64,000 nt of DNA from Candidatus Rubrimentiphilum sp. (GTDB lineage: Bacteria; Vulcanimicrobiota; Vulcanimicrobiia; Vulcanimicrobiales; Vulcanimicrobiaceae): positions 186,001 through 250,000 of the forward strand of contig DASTDE010000004.1 of assembly GCA_035710515.1 (NCBI GenBank), given 5' to 3'. The notes beneath the pieces are model-generated. The model ran no database searches and had not been told where the DNA came from. It was given only the letters and a program-made list of their open reading frames with translations. Made by a program: the position numbers and the translations under genes. Of the stretch, positions 20,326 through 29,474 are shown one piece after another. The stretch's first letter is position 1, and each line of letters begins with the position of its first letter.

Positions 20326-21046
20326 GGCTCAAGTTGTCGGCGATGCGCATCATTTCGTCCGCAGCTTGCACACCTTTGGCATTGGCTTCATACGCTCGCT
20401 GCGCCGCGAGGATCTGCATCATCGCCTCGACGATCGTGACGTTTGAGCGTTCGAGCATCCCGAACCTTATCGCCGGACCGCCGGTCTTGCCGGCGTCAAC
20501 GAATCGCGCGCGGCCTGACGCTTTCGTTTCGAAGAAGAGCGTGCCGCCGGCGGACTCTAGGTATTCCGGCGACGCAAACTGCGCCAAGCGGATGCGTCCG
20601 CACGCCTTTTTTCCGCTTGCGGTCTGTGCGGTGACGACGCCGTCCGCGCTTACTGTCGCAGCAATCGCGTCGGCCGGGATGCGAACGCCCGCGAGTTGCC
20701 GGCCTTCCACGCTTCGCAACGTGCCGTCCGCGGCTCGCGCGAACTCGCCGTCGCGCGTGAATCCGCGCCGGCCTTTTGCATCCGTAACCGCGAAAAACCC
20801 CAGGCCGTCGATGGCGAGATCGAACGGGCCGCCGCTGCGCTCGAGTTTGCCCTGCGTGAACATCACGTGCGTTCCGGCTGCGGCGGTGCCGAGCGTTCCG
20901 CCGCCGGGCGACGCAATGTCGGTGAACGTCGCGCTCGCGCCTTTGAAGCCGGCCACGTCCGAGTTGGCCAGATTGTCTGCAATGATCTCCAGATTTGTCT
21001 GCTGCGCGGCCATCCCGGTCGCGGCGGCGTAGAGGGCGCGATTCAC
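20318..21046 (-). CDS. flgG: Flagellar distal rod protein FlgG-type
   Basis: 242 residues, near the usual 260. The N-terminal rod motif is MNRALYAAATGMAAQQTNLE then NLANSDVAGFKG. The C-terminal D0 helix is LERSNVTIVEAMMQILAAQR followed by AYEANAKGVQAADEM. GFTRDGEFARAADGTLRS is the middle motif of the FlgE/F/G family. The GTG start overlaps the previous stop (GTGA). It polymerises as the rod linking basal body to hook. Whether a whole flagellum is encoded elsewhere cannot be seen. Confidence 0.88.
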   Translation of the reverse strand: MNRALYAAATGMAAQQTNLEIIADNLANSDVAGFKGASATFTDIASPGGGTLGTAAAGTHVMFTQGKLERSGGPFDLAIDGLGFFAVTDAKGRRGFTRDGEFARAADGTLRSVEGRQLAGVRIPADAIAATVSADGVVTAQTASGKKACGRIRLAQFASPEYLESAGGTLFFETKASGRARFVDAGKTGGPAIRFGMLERSNVTIVEAMMQILAAQRAYEANAKGVQAADEMMRIADNLSRD

Positions 21047-21561
21047 TTGAATTCCGCCATCTTGGCGTTGGCGCGCTCGCGCGTTTGGTCGATGGCGGTC
21101 AAGACTTTTTGCGCCGCTTCGAACGAGCGCTCGGCCTCCAGAACGTTGACCATTTCACCGACGGAGTCCACGTTGGAGCTCTCCAAGAATCCGGATCGAA
21201 CGGACGAACCTTTGGCAAGCGACGTCTTGACGAGCACCCGGCCGAGATCGTCGCGCAAGTGCCCGAAGCGATCCCGCGTGAAAGCGCCGTTGCGCGTCTC
21301 GACGATCCGGCCGGCAGAGTCGCGCAGCACGAACGTGCCGCGGCCTGCAATCGCGCGATCGAACTGCCGGCCCGTGCGCCGCAGCGCGCCCTGTTCGTCG
21401 TCGCGGCCGGGCGACACACGCACGCCGTCGCGCTGCAGCGATCCGCGCGCGACGCTTCGTCGAAAGCCGTCGCTCGATCCGTTTGCCAAGTTTCCGGCTG
21501 CGATCTCGAGCCGCGTCTGCGCCGCCGACATTGCGCTCGCCGCCCATGCGATACCATCCAT
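21043..21561 (-). CDS. flgF: Short FlgF/FlgG-family flagellar rod protein
   Basis: 172 residues, clearly shorter than typical FlgF (about 250). It keeps both ends: SAAQTRLEIAAGNLANGSSD at the N-terminus and SGFLESSNVDSVGEMVNVLE then AERSFEA at the C-terminus, plus a remnant of RNGAFTRDRFGHL. The central D1 domain is reduced. A TACCAT hexamer six bases before the ATG could be a -10 box. First gene of the four- or five-gene minus-strand run. Confidence 0.8.
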   Translation of the reverse strand: MDGIAWAASAMSAAQTRLEIAAGNLANGSSDGFRRSVARGSLQRDGVRVSPGRDDEQGALRRTGRQFDRAIAGRGTFVLRDSAGRIVETRNGAFTRDRFGHLRDDLGRVLVKTSLAKGSSVRSGFLESSNVDSVGEMVNVLEAERSFEAAQKVLTAIDQTRERANAKMAEFK

Positions 21562-21605
21562 GGGCGCATGGTAGAGGGCGTTCGTGACCGAAAGATGGCC
21601 GCAGT

Positions 21606-21965
21606 ATGAAAGCAGCTCGCTTCTTGCTGGCCGCCGCGTTTCTGGCCGGATGCTCGCAGTCCGCCCCTCAGAGCGCCGACGAGGCGCTGGCCGCGCGCGA
21701 AAACCAAGCCCTCGCGCCGTTCAAAGCGAAATACAAGCCCGTCATTACGGGCATTGACGTCAAAGGCGCGACGCTGGATCTTTTCGTTGACGCCGATCAG
21801 CTGAATTCCATGGACGAGCCGGTTGAAGATTACATGAAAACCGAAGCGCTTCAACGCTGGCAGGCGTTATGGAAATCCAACCATCCCGGCAAGCATGCGA
21901 CGCTACGCGTCCGGTTGCGCGACTATTTCGGCGAAGAAGTCTTCAGCGAATCAGCAAAAGTCTAG
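21606..21965 (+). CDS. Small lipoprotein of unknown function
   Basis: 119 residues with the lipoprotein signal MKAARFLLAAAFLAGC. The mature part (FKAKYKPVITGIDVKGATLD) looks like a compact alpha/beta protein, and a helix (YMKTEALQRWQALWKSNHPG) follows. It is divergent from flgF and overlaps the leuB 3' end by 15 bases. No family is recognised. Confidence 0.75.
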   Translation: MKAARFLLAAAFLAGCSQSAPQSADEALAARENQALAPFKAKYKPVITGIDVKGATLDLFVDADQLNSMDEPVEDYMKTEALQRWQALWKSNHPGKHATLRVRLRDYFGEEVFSESAKV

Positions 21966-23075
21966 TACGCGATCGGTAAACTCGGTCGTGGAGAGGGCTT
22001 TCTCTCCGGCCTTCACGAGGTCGTTCGTCCGCGCCCCGCTCGCGAACGTCCGCTCGATGGCGCTTTCGATCTTGGCCGCGCCGTTTTCGTCTGCCAAACT
22101 CAGCCGCAGCAGCATCGCCGCCGAGAGAATTGCGGCGGTCGGGTTTGCCACGCCGCGCCCCGCGATATCAGGCGCGCTGCCGCTGATCGGCTCGTAGAGC
22201 CCGAACTGCTTCCCGGGCGAGCCCTTCGCGCCGAGGCTCGCGCTCGGCAGATTTCCGATCGAGCCCGTCAGCATCGCCGCTTCGTCCGAAAGAATGTCGC
22301 CGAACATGTTCTCGGTCAGGAGCACGTCGAAATCGCCCGGGCGCCGCACCAGTTGCATCGCCGCGTTATCGACGAGCAAGTGCGCGACGCGCACGTCGGG
22401 ATACTCTGCCGCGATTCGATCGACGACGCGCCGCCACAAGCGCGACGTTTCGAGGATGTTTTGCTTGTCGACCGACGTCACCAGCTTGCGCCGCGCGCGC
22501 GCGAGTTCGAATGCGACGCGCGCGATCCGCTCGATCTCGGGTGCGCGGTAAAACATCGTGTCGACAGCTTCTTCTATGCCGTCGGCTCCCGTGCGCTGTT
22601 CTTTGGGTGTGCCGAAATAAATGCCGCCGGTCAATTCGCGCACGACGATTAAATCGAGCCCTTTCACGAGCTCCGGTAACAGACTCGACGCCGGCTCCAA
22701 TCCGCCAAAGACACGTACCGGCCGGATGTTGGCGTACAATTCGTAGTCGCGCCGCAATAAGAACAGCGCGTATTCCGGACGATCCGACAGCTGCTTACCA
22801 TCGTATTCCGGCAGGCCGACCGAACCGAAGAGGATCGCCGCCGATCGATCGCAGAGCGCGCGCGTCTCGTCGGGAAGCGCGGATTTGCCGCTGCGTAGCG
22901 CCGCGCCGCCAACTTCTGCTTCGATGCATTCAACGTCGGGACGCACGGCGTTCAGCACGCGCACCGCGGCGCGCGTCACTTCGGGCCCGATGCCGTCACC
23001 GGGCAAGACCGCGATCGTGCTAATAAACGGTGATGCGGTTGGTGTCGCTGAGGTCGGCCTGCGGCTCGGCCGCAA
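21951..23075 (-). CDS. leuB: 3-isopropylmalate dehydrogenase
   Basis: About 374 residues if the TTG at 23075 is used; homology begins with ISTIAVLPGDGIGPEV about 17 residues later, and no better start is visible in the overlap with divIVA. Features are LYANIRPVRVFGG, VRELTGGIYFG (catalytic Tyr in the YFG motif), the Lys region VTSVDKQNILETSRLW and the metal Asps in ENMFGDILSDEAAM. It oxidatively decarboxylates 3-isopropylmalate in leucine synthesis. No other leu gene is nearby; it is last in the lgt-yggS-sepF-divIVA run. Confidence 0.95.
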   Translation of the reverse strand: MRPSRRPTSATPTASPFISTIAVLPGDGIGPEVTRAAVRVLNAVRPDVECIEAEVGGAALRSGKSALPDETRALCDRSAAILFGSVGLPEYDGKQLSDRPEYALFLLRRDYELYANIRPVRVFGGLEPASSLLPELVKGLDLIVVRELTGGIYFGTPKEQRTGADGIEEAVDTMFYRAPEIERIARVAFELARARRKLVTSVDKQNILETSRLWRRVVDRIAAEYPDVRVAHLLVDNAAMQLVRRPGDFDVLLTENMFGDILSDEAAMLTGSIGNLPSASLGAKGSPGKQFGLYEPISGSAPDIAGRGVANPTAAILSAAMLLRLSLADENGAAKIESAIERTFASGARTNDLVKAGEKALSTTEFTDRVLDFC

Positions 23076-23577
23076 CCGGCTCCGCAGCCGCGGCTGCGGC
23101 TTGCGCCGGCTCGCCGTTGGCCTGCGGAGGAGTCTTCTCGAGCAGCGACAGGTGCGTCATGAGCAAGCTTCGCAGTTCGCTCTTGGCCTTCTCGGCGGCC
23201 TCATTGGCGCGCTGGTGCTCGCGCCGCGCATCCGCGGCGGCTTCCGTAAACGTTGCAATCTCGCGCTCGGCTGCGATGCGCGCCTGCTCTTTGATCAAAT
23301 CCGCTTCTTTATGCGCCGACGCCTTGACTTCGTCGGCCGTGCGCTGAGCCAGCACCAGCGTGTTTTGCAGCGACTCTTCCATCGCTTTGAAATGGCTGAT
23401 GCGTTCCTTGAGATCGGCGATCTCCGCTTCGAGCGCGGCGCGATGCTGCGCGTCGTCCTCCAGCGTTTCGATGATCTCGTCGAGAAACTGATCCACTTCC
23501 GCGCGGTCGTACCCCTGCAGCGCCTTCTTGAAGGTCTTGTGCTGGATGTCGACTGGCGTAATTCTTTGCATGCTCAT
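23020..23577 (-). CDS. divIVA: DivIVA-domain cell-pole/division protein
   Basis: 185 residues. The N-terminal membrane-curvature domain is ITPVDIQHKTFKKALQGYDR then EVDQFLDEIIETLE, followed by a long coiled coil (residues 40-140) and an Ala/Pro/Glu-rich tail. DivIVA marks curved membrane at poles and septa and recruits division or wall-growth factors. The start overlaps sepF by 4 bases; sepF-divIVA adjacency is usual in Firmicutes and Actinobacteria. Confidence 0.93.
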   Translation of the reverse strand: MSMQRITPVDIQHKTFKKALQGYDRAEVDQFLDEIIETLEDDAQHRAALEAEIADLKERISHFKAMEESLQNTLVLAQRTADEVKASAHKEADLIKEQARIAAEREIATFTEAAADARREHQRANEAAEKAKSELRSLLMTHLSLLEKTPPQANGEPAQAAAAAAEPVAAEPQADLSDTNRITVY

Positions 23578-23984
23578 CCTCTATTGGAAAGAAAGTCGAG
23601 CGAACCGTCGGCCATCATGGATTCGCGCAAGCCCTGCGAATTGACGACGACGCCCGCCGGCACGATGAGATAAATCGCTTCCGCGAGTTTTTGAATCTTG
23701 CCGTCAATCGTATAGGCCGTGCCGGACGTGAAGTCAACGACCCGCTGAAGCAGCGAGCGATCCGCGTTTTGCAAATTGACGATAACGACTTGGCGGTTCC
23801 GCAGCGCGTCCGCGATCTCGGTGACGTCGCCGAAAGAGCGGGGCGCGTAGACGCTGACTTCCGTGCCGCCGCGCCGGGAGACGCCGCTCAGCGGAACGAC
23901 GTTGCGCGAACCTTCCTCCGCGTACAGATCGTCTTCTTCGTCACTCATCGAAAAGAACGATCCGATCTTGGTAAACATGCTCAT
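23574..23984 (-). CDS. sepF: Cell division protein SepF
   Basis: 136 residues from the ATG at 23984, supported by TGAGGA seven bases upstream; the open frame further up lacks homology. MSMFTKIGSFFSMSDEEDD is the membrane-binding amphipathic start. The SepF core reads YAPRSFGDVTEIADALRNRQ, VVIVNLQNADRSLLQRVVDF and SGTAYTIDGKIQKLAEAIY. SepF anchors and bundles FtsZ and can replace FtsA. Confidence 0.94.
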   Translation of the reverse strand: MSMFTKIGSFFSMSDEEDDLYAEEGSRNVVPLSGVSRRGGTEVSVYAPRSFGDVTEIADALRNRQVVIVNLQNADRSLLQRVVDFTSGTAYTIDGKIQKLAEAIYLIVPAGVVVNSQGLRESMMADGSLDFLSNRG

Positions 23985-24042
23985 GCCGGTCCTCACAATG
24001 GCGCTCGGCGCCTTTGACGCTAGCAGTTCGACAAGGTGGCGA

Positions 24043-24693
24043 CTAGACCCGCGAAGGCGCGGGCCGCGCTCCGAAAATGGCGCTCCCCAGCCGCACCATC
24101 GTCGAGCCCGCGCGCAAGGCCTCGCTCCAGTCGTCCGACATCCCGAGCGAGAGCGTCGTCCCGCCGACAACGCCGAAGACGCTGGCGGCGAGTTCGAATG
24201 CTCGGGCGGTCTCGCTGCGCGATGCGCCGAGCGGCCCGATCGCCATGACGCCGTCCACCAGCAGGCTCGGCTCGCGGCGCAGCGCGTCGGCGAGCTCGGG
24301 CGCGTCCTCCGGCCGCACGCCGAAGCGCTCGGACGGTGAAATGTTCAGCTGAATGAGCACTGGAAGGCGCTTGCCGGCGGCGGCCGCCGCTTTCGCCAGC
24401 GCACGGCCCGCTTCGATGCGATCGACGCTCTGCACGACGTCAAACGTTTCGACGATCGCTTTGGCCTTGTTGCTTTGGACGTGGCCGATAAAATGCTTCG
24501 CGTAGTCTGCCGCAATCGCAACAAACTTGGCTTTAGCTTCCTGTAGATAATTTTCGCCGATCTCCGTCACCCCGGCCGCCAGCGCCGCCTCAATGGCCAG
24601 AGCGGGTTGCGATTTGGTCACTGCGACGATCCGGACGTGTGCCGGAATCGCCGATCGCAGCTCCGCGTAACGAGTTGCGATCTCGTTTGTCAC
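24043..24693 (-). CDS. yggS: PLP homeostasis protein (YggS/YlmE/PLPBP)
   Basis: 216 residues. The PLP lysine is in VRIVAVTKSQP near residue 26. Other motifs are IGENYLQEAKAKF, HFIGHVQSNKAK, LSLGMSDDWSEALRAGSTMV and RLGSAIFG. The family has no known enzymatic activity; it buffers pyridoxal phosphate and affects amino-acid balance. Its place before sepF is conserved. The start overlaps lgt by 4 bases. Confidence 0.94.
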   Translation of the reverse strand: MTNEIATRYAELRSAIPAHVRIVAVTKSQPALAIEAALAAGVTEIGENYLQEAKAKFVAIAADYAKHFIGHVQSNKAKAIVETFDVVQSVDRIEAGRALAKAAAAAGKRLPVLIQLNISPSERFGVRPEDAPELADALRREPSLLVDGVMAIGPLGASRSETARAFELAASVFGVVGGTTLSLGMSDDWSEALRAGSTMVRLGSAIFGARPAPSRV

Positions 24694-25520
24694 GACGCCG
24701 GCGCGGCGTCGGTGCGGACCGGTTTACGCAGACACAGATAGAGGCCGATCAATCCGATGACGATCATCGGCAGCGAGTACAACTGACCGCCGGTAATGCC
24801 GTGCCACGAGAAGTCGGCTTGCCGCCAGATCTCGGCGATCGAGCGGGTGACGCCGTAGATCGTGAACCAGCTCCACGCCACGACGCCGTCGGGCGGACGG
24901 CGCTTGTAAATCAAGAGCAGGATCGGCAGCGTCAGGATATCGAGAATCGCCTCGTAAAGCTGCGACGGATGACGGTACGCCAAGCCCAAATTCGAGGAGC
25001 TGCCCGGTATCATGCACCAGGGCCGGTCCGGTTTGCAGACGTCTCCCCACAGCTCGTCGTTGATGAAGTTCACGCACCGCGTAAGCGCGATGCCCAGCGG
25101 CAAGAGCACGACAAGCTCGTCGCCCAGCACGTTGAACGTCAGGCCCGGATGTTTGCGCAGGAAGAGCAGGATCGCGAGAATGGTCACGATCATGGCGCCG
25201 TGGAAAGCCATGCCGCCGTTCCACACCGCGATGAAATTGATCGGGTTGCTAAGGTAGGACGAGAGATCGTGCTTGCTGATGATGTCGTTGACGACGAAGA
25301 ACAGTCTTCCGCCAACCAAGACGCCGACCAGCGCATACACCAGGAAGTCCTGTATTTGATCGCGCGTCAAGCCGAGCCGCCGCCTGCCCTCCGGCCGGCT
25401 CATCCATAGATAGACCGCGATGAACCCGATCAGATATGAAATGCCGTACCAGTGAATGTTGAACCAGCCGAGATGTACGGCGATCGGATCGATGTTGGGA
25501 TACGTGAACCAATGATTCAA
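24690..25520 (-). CDS. lgt: Prolipoprotein diacylglyceryl transferase
   Basis: About 276 residues from the TTG at 25520, which has AGGA six bases upstream; an in-frame TTG at 25535 is possible. Seven membrane helices are visible. The Lgt signature is GRLFFVVND with NGGMAFHGAMIV, then LPLGIALTRCVNFINDELWG and YRHPSQLYEA. It attaches diacylglycerol to lipobox Cys residues, so it serves the several lipoproteins here (8405, 21606, 29474, 38960). Diverges from ccdA by 26 bases. Confidence 0.94.
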   Translation of the reverse strand: MNHWFTYPNIDPIAVHLGWFNIHWYGISYLIGFIAVYLWMSRPEGRRRLGLTRDQIQDFLVYALVGVLVGGRLFFVVNDIISKHDLSSYLSNPINFIAVWNGGMAFHGAMIVTILAILLFLRKHPGLTFNVLGDELVVLLPLGIALTRCVNFINDELWGDVCKPDRPWCMIPGSSSNLGLAYRHPSQLYEAILDILTLPILLLIYKRRPPDGVVAWSWFTIYGVTRSIAEIWRQADFSWHGITGGQLYSLPMIVIGLIGLYLCLRKPVRTDAAPAS

Positions 25521-25546
25521 GAGCGGTCCTGTCAAAAGAAGCTCGC

Positions 25547-26275
25547 GTGACCCCGCACCTTAGCGCCGGGATTGCGTTCCTGGCGGGCCTCGTTTCCTTC
25601 GTTTCCCCCTGCGTCCTCCCGTTGGTTCCGGCATATCTGTCGTTTCTGACCGGATCCAGCTTGGAGGAACTGCGCGGCGAGCTCGCGGCGCCCGCACGCG
25701 CGCGCGTCATCGCGCATGCCGTTGCATTTATCATTGGTTTTACGATCGTTTTCGTCGCGCTCGGAGCATCAGCCAGTGCGCTCGGCGGCTTGCTCAAAAC
25801 CAACCGTCATCTGATCGCGCAGATCGGCGGGGTCATCATCATCATTCTTGGGCTGCAAATGACTGGGGTCTTCCGTCTGAAATTCTTGGCGATGGACGCG
25901 CGCCTGCATCTGCAGCAGGCAAACCGGTCGCTGCTCGGCTCCGGAGTCGTCGGACTGGCGTTCGCCGCGGGCTGGTCGCCCTGCATCGGTCCCATTCTGG
26001 CCGCGATTCTCGCGCTGGCGTCGCAAGCCGGGGGAGTGGCTCAGGGCGCGCTGCTGCTGTTCATTTATTCTATGGGTCTGGCAGTGCCGTTTCTCGCACT
26101 CGCAGTCGCGTTCGGCGCGGTTTTGCCGGCGCTCAATCGCATGAAACAGTTTCTACCGGCGGTCGAAATTGCTTCAGGAGTTTTTATGATCGCCGTTGGA
26201 GTCGTCTTGGTTACCGATTCTTTCCTTCGCATCTCCGGCTGGTTCTATCAATATGTACCGACGCCAAAGATCTGA
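25547..26275 (+). CDS. ccdA: CcdA-type thiol-disulfide transporter
   Basis: 242 residues, six membrane helices. The two redox cysteines lie in VSPCVLPLVPAY near residue 24 and AGWSPCIGPILAA near 143, the pseudosymmetric CcdA/DsbD pattern. It passes reducing power across the membrane, mainly for cytochrome c maturation, which fits the c-type cytochromes at 29474 and 41269. GTG start. Overlaps lspA by 23 bases. Confidence 0.92.
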   Translation: MTPHLSAGIAFLAGLVSFVSPCVLPLVPAYLSFLTGSSLEELRGELAAPARARVIAHAVAFIIGFTIVFVALGASASALGGLLKTNRHLIAQIGGVIIIILGLQMTGVFRLKFLAMDARLHLQQANRSLLGSGVVGLAFAAGWSPCIGPILAAILALASQAGGVAQGALLLFIYSMGLAVPFLALAVAFGAVLPALNRMKQFLPAVEIASGVFMIAVGVVLVTDSFLRISGWFYQYVPTPKI

Positions 26276-26726
26276 CGCCCTCCAGTTCCTGGGCGTTGCC
26301 GCATTGGTGGTGGCAGCCGATCAGCTCAGCAAGAATTATATTGCCACGCACTTCTTGCCGGGTGAAAGCCGTCTAGTCATCCCGGGCTTGCTGCGCTGGA
26401 CGTACGAGCAAAACCAGCACGGAGCGTTCGGGCTCTTCGGAGATTCCCCGGCGCTCTTGATCGTCATGGCCGTGATCGTGCTCGCGGTTTTTTGGCTGTC
26501 GTTTCGCGATCAGGCCAAACAATCGGTCGTCGTCCGCATCGCCTTCGGCATGATCCTGGGCGGCGCCATCGGCAACATCATCGACCGGCTGCACTATCGC
26601 TTCGTGATCGACTTCATCGATTTTTACAAGATCTGGCCCAACATCTTCGACGTCGCCGACTCGTGCATTACGGCCGGCGTGATTCTTCTGATCATTTCCA
26701 GTCTTGCGACTCGCCGTCGCGCCTGA
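26253..26726 (+). CDS. lspA: Signal peptidase II (lipoprotein signal peptidase)
   Basis: 157 residues from the ATG at 26253 (MYRRQRSDALQFLG); longer starts fall deep in ccdA. Four membrane helices. Catalytic aspartates are in IIDRLHYRFVIDFIDFYK and FDVADSCITAG; YEQNQHGAFGLFGDS is the usual NxGaaFG loop. It cleaves the signal of lipid-modified prolipoproteins. Overlaps rluD by 23 bases. Confidence 0.94.
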   Translation: MYRRQRSDALQFLGVAALVVAADQLSKNYIATHFLPGESRLVIPGLLRWTYEQNQHGAFGLFGDSPALLIVMAVIVLAVFWLSFRDQAKQSVVVRIAFGMILGGAIGNIIDRLHYRFVIDFIDFYKIWPNIFDVADSCITAGVILLIISSLATRRRA

Positions 26727-27597
26727 CGATGCCGGCAAGCGCGCCGACTTGGTCGTCGCGCACCGCGCCGGGATCTCGCGTTCGCTTATAGCGGAAGCTT
26801 CCGCCGGCGGAAAGCTGCGCGTGAACGGCGAGGCGGTCAAGGGCAGTTACGTGCTCAGCGAGGGCGACGTCATCGAGTACGAAGTTCGAGAGCGCGCCCC
26901 GCTCGTCGTCGAGCCCGAAGCGATCGACATTCCGATCGTCTATGAAGACGAAGACATCATCGTCATCGACAAGCCGGCCGGTATGGTCACCCATCCTGCG
27001 CACGGCGCCACGAGCGGAACGCTGGTCAACGCGATCCTCGGACACGTTGGAACGCTGCCCGGCGATAGCGTTCGTCCGGGGTTAGTGCACCGGCTCGACC
27101 GCGACACGTCCGGACTTCTCGTCGTTGCGAAAAACGCCGAGGCGCTGAGTTTCTTGTCCAAGGGGATGAAAGGGCGGCACATTGCGCGCGAGTATCTCGG
27201 GCTGGTGGCCGGCATTCCGGCTCAACCCAAAGGCACGATCGACGGCGCGATCGGACGCGATGAGCACAATCGTCTGAAATACGCCATCACCGCGGGCGGA
27301 AAGCATGCGATCACGCACTACGAAATACGCGAGCGGCTCGTGAAAGCCGCGGAACTTCTCTTTCGCCTGGAGACCGGTCGCACGCATCAGATTCGCGTGC
27401 ACATGGCGGCGCTGGGACATCCGCTGATCAACGATCCGGTATACGGCCGCACCGATCCTCGTTTCGAGCTGCCTGGACAGGCATTGCACGCGTGGCGGTT
27501 GAGCTTCATGCATCCGCGCACGCGCGAGCACATGACTTTTGAAACCGATCCGCCGCCGGAATATCTCGCGGCGAAAAAACTCCTCGCGTCGCCGTGA
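26704..27597 (+). CDS. rluD: RluD-family 23S rRNA pseudouridine synthase
   Basis: 297 residues from TTG 26704. An N-terminal S4 domain (ADLVVAHRAGISRSLIAEAS) precedes the catalytic HRLDRDTSGLLVVAK containing the nucleophilic Asp near residue 138. ETGRTHQIRVHMAALGHPLI completes the RluA/RluD pattern. lspA followed by rluD is a very common pairing. GTGA overlap with tgt. Confidence 0.94.
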   Translation: MRLAVAPDDAGKRADLVVAHRAGISRSLIAEASAGGKLRVNGEAVKGSYVLSEGDVIEYEVRERAPLVVEPEAIDIPIVYEDEDIIVIDKPAGMVTHPAHGATSGTLVNAILGHVGTLPGDSVRPGLVHRLDRDTSGLLVVAKNAEALSFLSKGMKGRHIAREYLGLVAGIPAQPKGTIDGAIGRDEHNRLKYAITAGGKHAITHYEIRERLVKAAELLFRLETGRTHQIRVHMAALGHPLINDPVYGRTDPRFELPGQALHAWRLSFMHPRTREHMTFETDPPPEYLAAKKLLASP

Positions 27598-28685
27598 GCA
27601 TCTTTGCGCTAACCAAGTCTGACGGCGACGTGCGCCGCGGCACGCTGCACCTGGCGCATGGCGACGTTGAAACGCCGGCTTTCATGCCCGTCGGCACGGC
27701 CGCGACCGTCAAGGGATTAACGCCCGACGACCTGCGCGCGGCGCACGCGCAGATCATCCTCGCGAATACGTATCACTTGTGGCTGCGCCCAGGGCTGGAC
27801 GTGCTCGTTCAAGCCGGCGGACTGCACCGTTTCATGGGATGGAGCGGACCGATTCTTACGGACAGCGGCGGCTTCCAGGTCTTCAGCCTGCAAGCCCGGC
27901 GCGAACTGGACGATGACGGCGTGACCTTTGCTTCACATCTCGACGGCAGCCGGCATCGCTTTACCCCCGAGAACGTGATCGCATTTCAAGAAGCAATCGG
28001 CGTTGACATCGCGATGGTGCTCGACGTCTGCGTGCAGTTGCCCGCCGATTCGCAAACGATCGAACGTGCGGTACATCTGACGACCGAATGGGCTAAACGC
28101 AGCGCGGCGGCGCGCACCCGCAAAGATACTGCCGTCTTTGCGATCATGCAAGGCGGAACGGACCCGCACGCTCGCGAGCGCAGCGCGCGCGAGATCGTGG
28201 CACTCGATTTCCCCGGTTACGCGATTGGCGGGCTCTCGGTCGGCGAATCGCGCGAGGAGATGCACCGCCTCTCGCGCTTTGCAGCGGAGCTGCTGCCGCG
28301 CGAGAAGCCGCGGTACCTCATGGGTGTCGGAACCGTGCGGGACATTGTGACCGCCGTTGATTGCGGCATCGACATGTTCGATTGCGTCTATCCGACGCGC
28401 TGCGGCCGCACCGGGCGTGCGATGACGCGCGGTGGCGAGTTTGCAATTAAGAACGCCGCGTACGTTCGCGATTTCTCGCCGCTCGATTCGAGCTGCTCCT
28501 GCTTCGTCTGCACGACGTTCACGCGTGCATATCTCGCGCATCTCTTCCGCTCGAACGAGATGCTGGGCCCTCGCTTGCTTTCATATCACAACGTCTACCT
28601 GCTCAACGACCTCATGCGCGAGGCCAGGGCTGCGATCGAAGAAGGGAGTTGGCAAAAGTTTCGCGATAGCGTTCTGCTCACATGA
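27594..28685 (+). CDS. tgt: Queuine tRNA-ribosyltransferase
   Basis: 363 residues. The preQ1 pocket is ILTDSGGFQVFSL near residue 85; GGLSVGESREEMH and the nucleophile region FDCVYPTR follow; zinc ligands are in CSCFVCTTFTRAYLAHLF. It exchanges the wobble guanine of GUN tRNAs for preQ1. GTG start overlapping rluD; ATGA overlap with the next gene. Confidence 0.96.
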   Translation: MSIFALTKSDGDVRRGTLHLAHGDVETPAFMPVGTAATVKGLTPDDLRAAHAQIILANTYHLWLRPGLDVLVQAGGLHRFMGWSGPILTDSGGFQVFSLQARRELDDDGVTFASHLDGSRHRFTPENVIAFQEAIGVDIAMVLDVCVQLPADSQTIERAVHLTTEWAKRSAAARTRKDTAVFAIMQGGTDPHARERSAREIVALDFPGYAIGGLSVGESREEMHRLSRFAAELLPREKPRYLMGVGTVRDIVTAVDCGIDMFDCVYPTRCGRTGRAMTRGGEFAIKNAAYVRDFSPLDSSCSCFVCTTFTRAYLAHLFRSNEMLGPRLLSYHNVYLLNDLMREARAAIEEGSWQKFRDSVLLT

Positions 28686-29455
28686 GAATGCCGGCAATCT
28701 TCTTCGGCCACGGAAACCCGATGAATGCGCTGGCGCAAAACGACTACACGAAGGCGTGGAACGCAATCGGCGCCCAGATTCCGCGGCCCAAAGCAATTCT
28801 TGCGATCTCCGCCCACTGGTACGTGCCGAACACGGCCGTCACCGTTATGAACGCACCGCGCACGATTCACGATTTCGGCGGTTTTCCGCGCGAACTGTTT
28901 GAATTTTCGTACCCGGCGCCCGGCAGCCCGGAACTGGCGGCGCGCGTACGCGATCTGCTCGAGCCGTCCGACGTCGAGATGGATCGCCAGTGGGGACTCG
29001 ATCACGGCACGTGGTCGGTTCTTTGCCATGTGTTTCCACAAGCGGACGTGCCCGTCGTGCAGTTGAGCATCGACGAAACGCAGCCGCCGGCGTTTCACTA
29101 CCGCGTTGGCAAGTCGCTCGCGCCGCTGCGCGACGAAAACGTGCTCGTGATCGGCAGCGGCAACGTCGTGCACAACCTTCACGCCTACGCGTGGGGACGG
29201 CATCCGGCCGAGCCGTTCGATTGGGCGGTGCGCTTCGACCAGCGCGTCCGGGAGTTGTTGACGGCGGGCAACATCGAGCCGCTGGTCGACTACGAGTCGC
29301 TCGGACGCGACGCGCTGCTCTCGGCGCCGACGCCCGATCATTATCTGCCGCTGCTCTACATTGCAGGCATGCGCGATGCGGCCGATCCGGTCTCGTTCCC
29401 CGTTACGGGAATGGACGGCGGCTCCATCTCCATGCTCAGCGTTCGGTTTGGCTGA
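28682..29455 (+). CDS. LigB-superfamily dioxygenase (4,5-DOPA/YgiD type)
   Basis: 257 residues. Iron-binding histidines are suggested by IFFGHGNPMNAL near residue 10, ISAHWYVPNT near 45, LDHGTWSVLCHVFPQADVPV and GSGNVVHNLHAY. This is the class III extradiol dioxygenase fold as in YgiD/DODA, which opens catechol rings such as DOPA. Physiological substrate unknown. Co-directional with tgt by a 4-base overlap, so likely part of the same transcript. Confidence 0.88.
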   Translation: MRMPAIFFGHGNPMNALAQNDYTKAWNAIGAQIPRPKAILAISAHWYVPNTAVTVMNAPRTIHDFGGFPRELFEFSYPAPGSPELAARVRDLLEPSDVEMDRQWGLDHGTWSVLCHVFPQADVPVVQLSIDETQPPAFHYRVGKSLAPLRDENVLVIGSGNVVHNLHAYAWGRHPAEPFDWAVRFDQRVRELLTAGNIEPLVDYESLGRDALLSAPTPDHYLPLLYIAGMRDAADPVSFPVTGMDGGSISMLSVRFG

Positions 29456-29460
29456 GCGGG

Positions 29461-29474
29461 TATAATGGTGCCTA
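29461..29474 (+). promoter_or_regulatory. -10 box (TATAAT) immediately before the cytochrome c gene
   Basis: A perfect TATAAT at 29461-29466 ends seven bases before the ATG at 29474. A start there would give a leaderless mRNA. No good -35 is seen. Confidence 0.45.

Noticed and set aside
24020-24050. Further repeat copy near the sepF-yggS junction (AGTTCGACAAGGTGGCGAC)
   Set aside because: Only about ten bases match the repeat core, which is too little to separate from chance.
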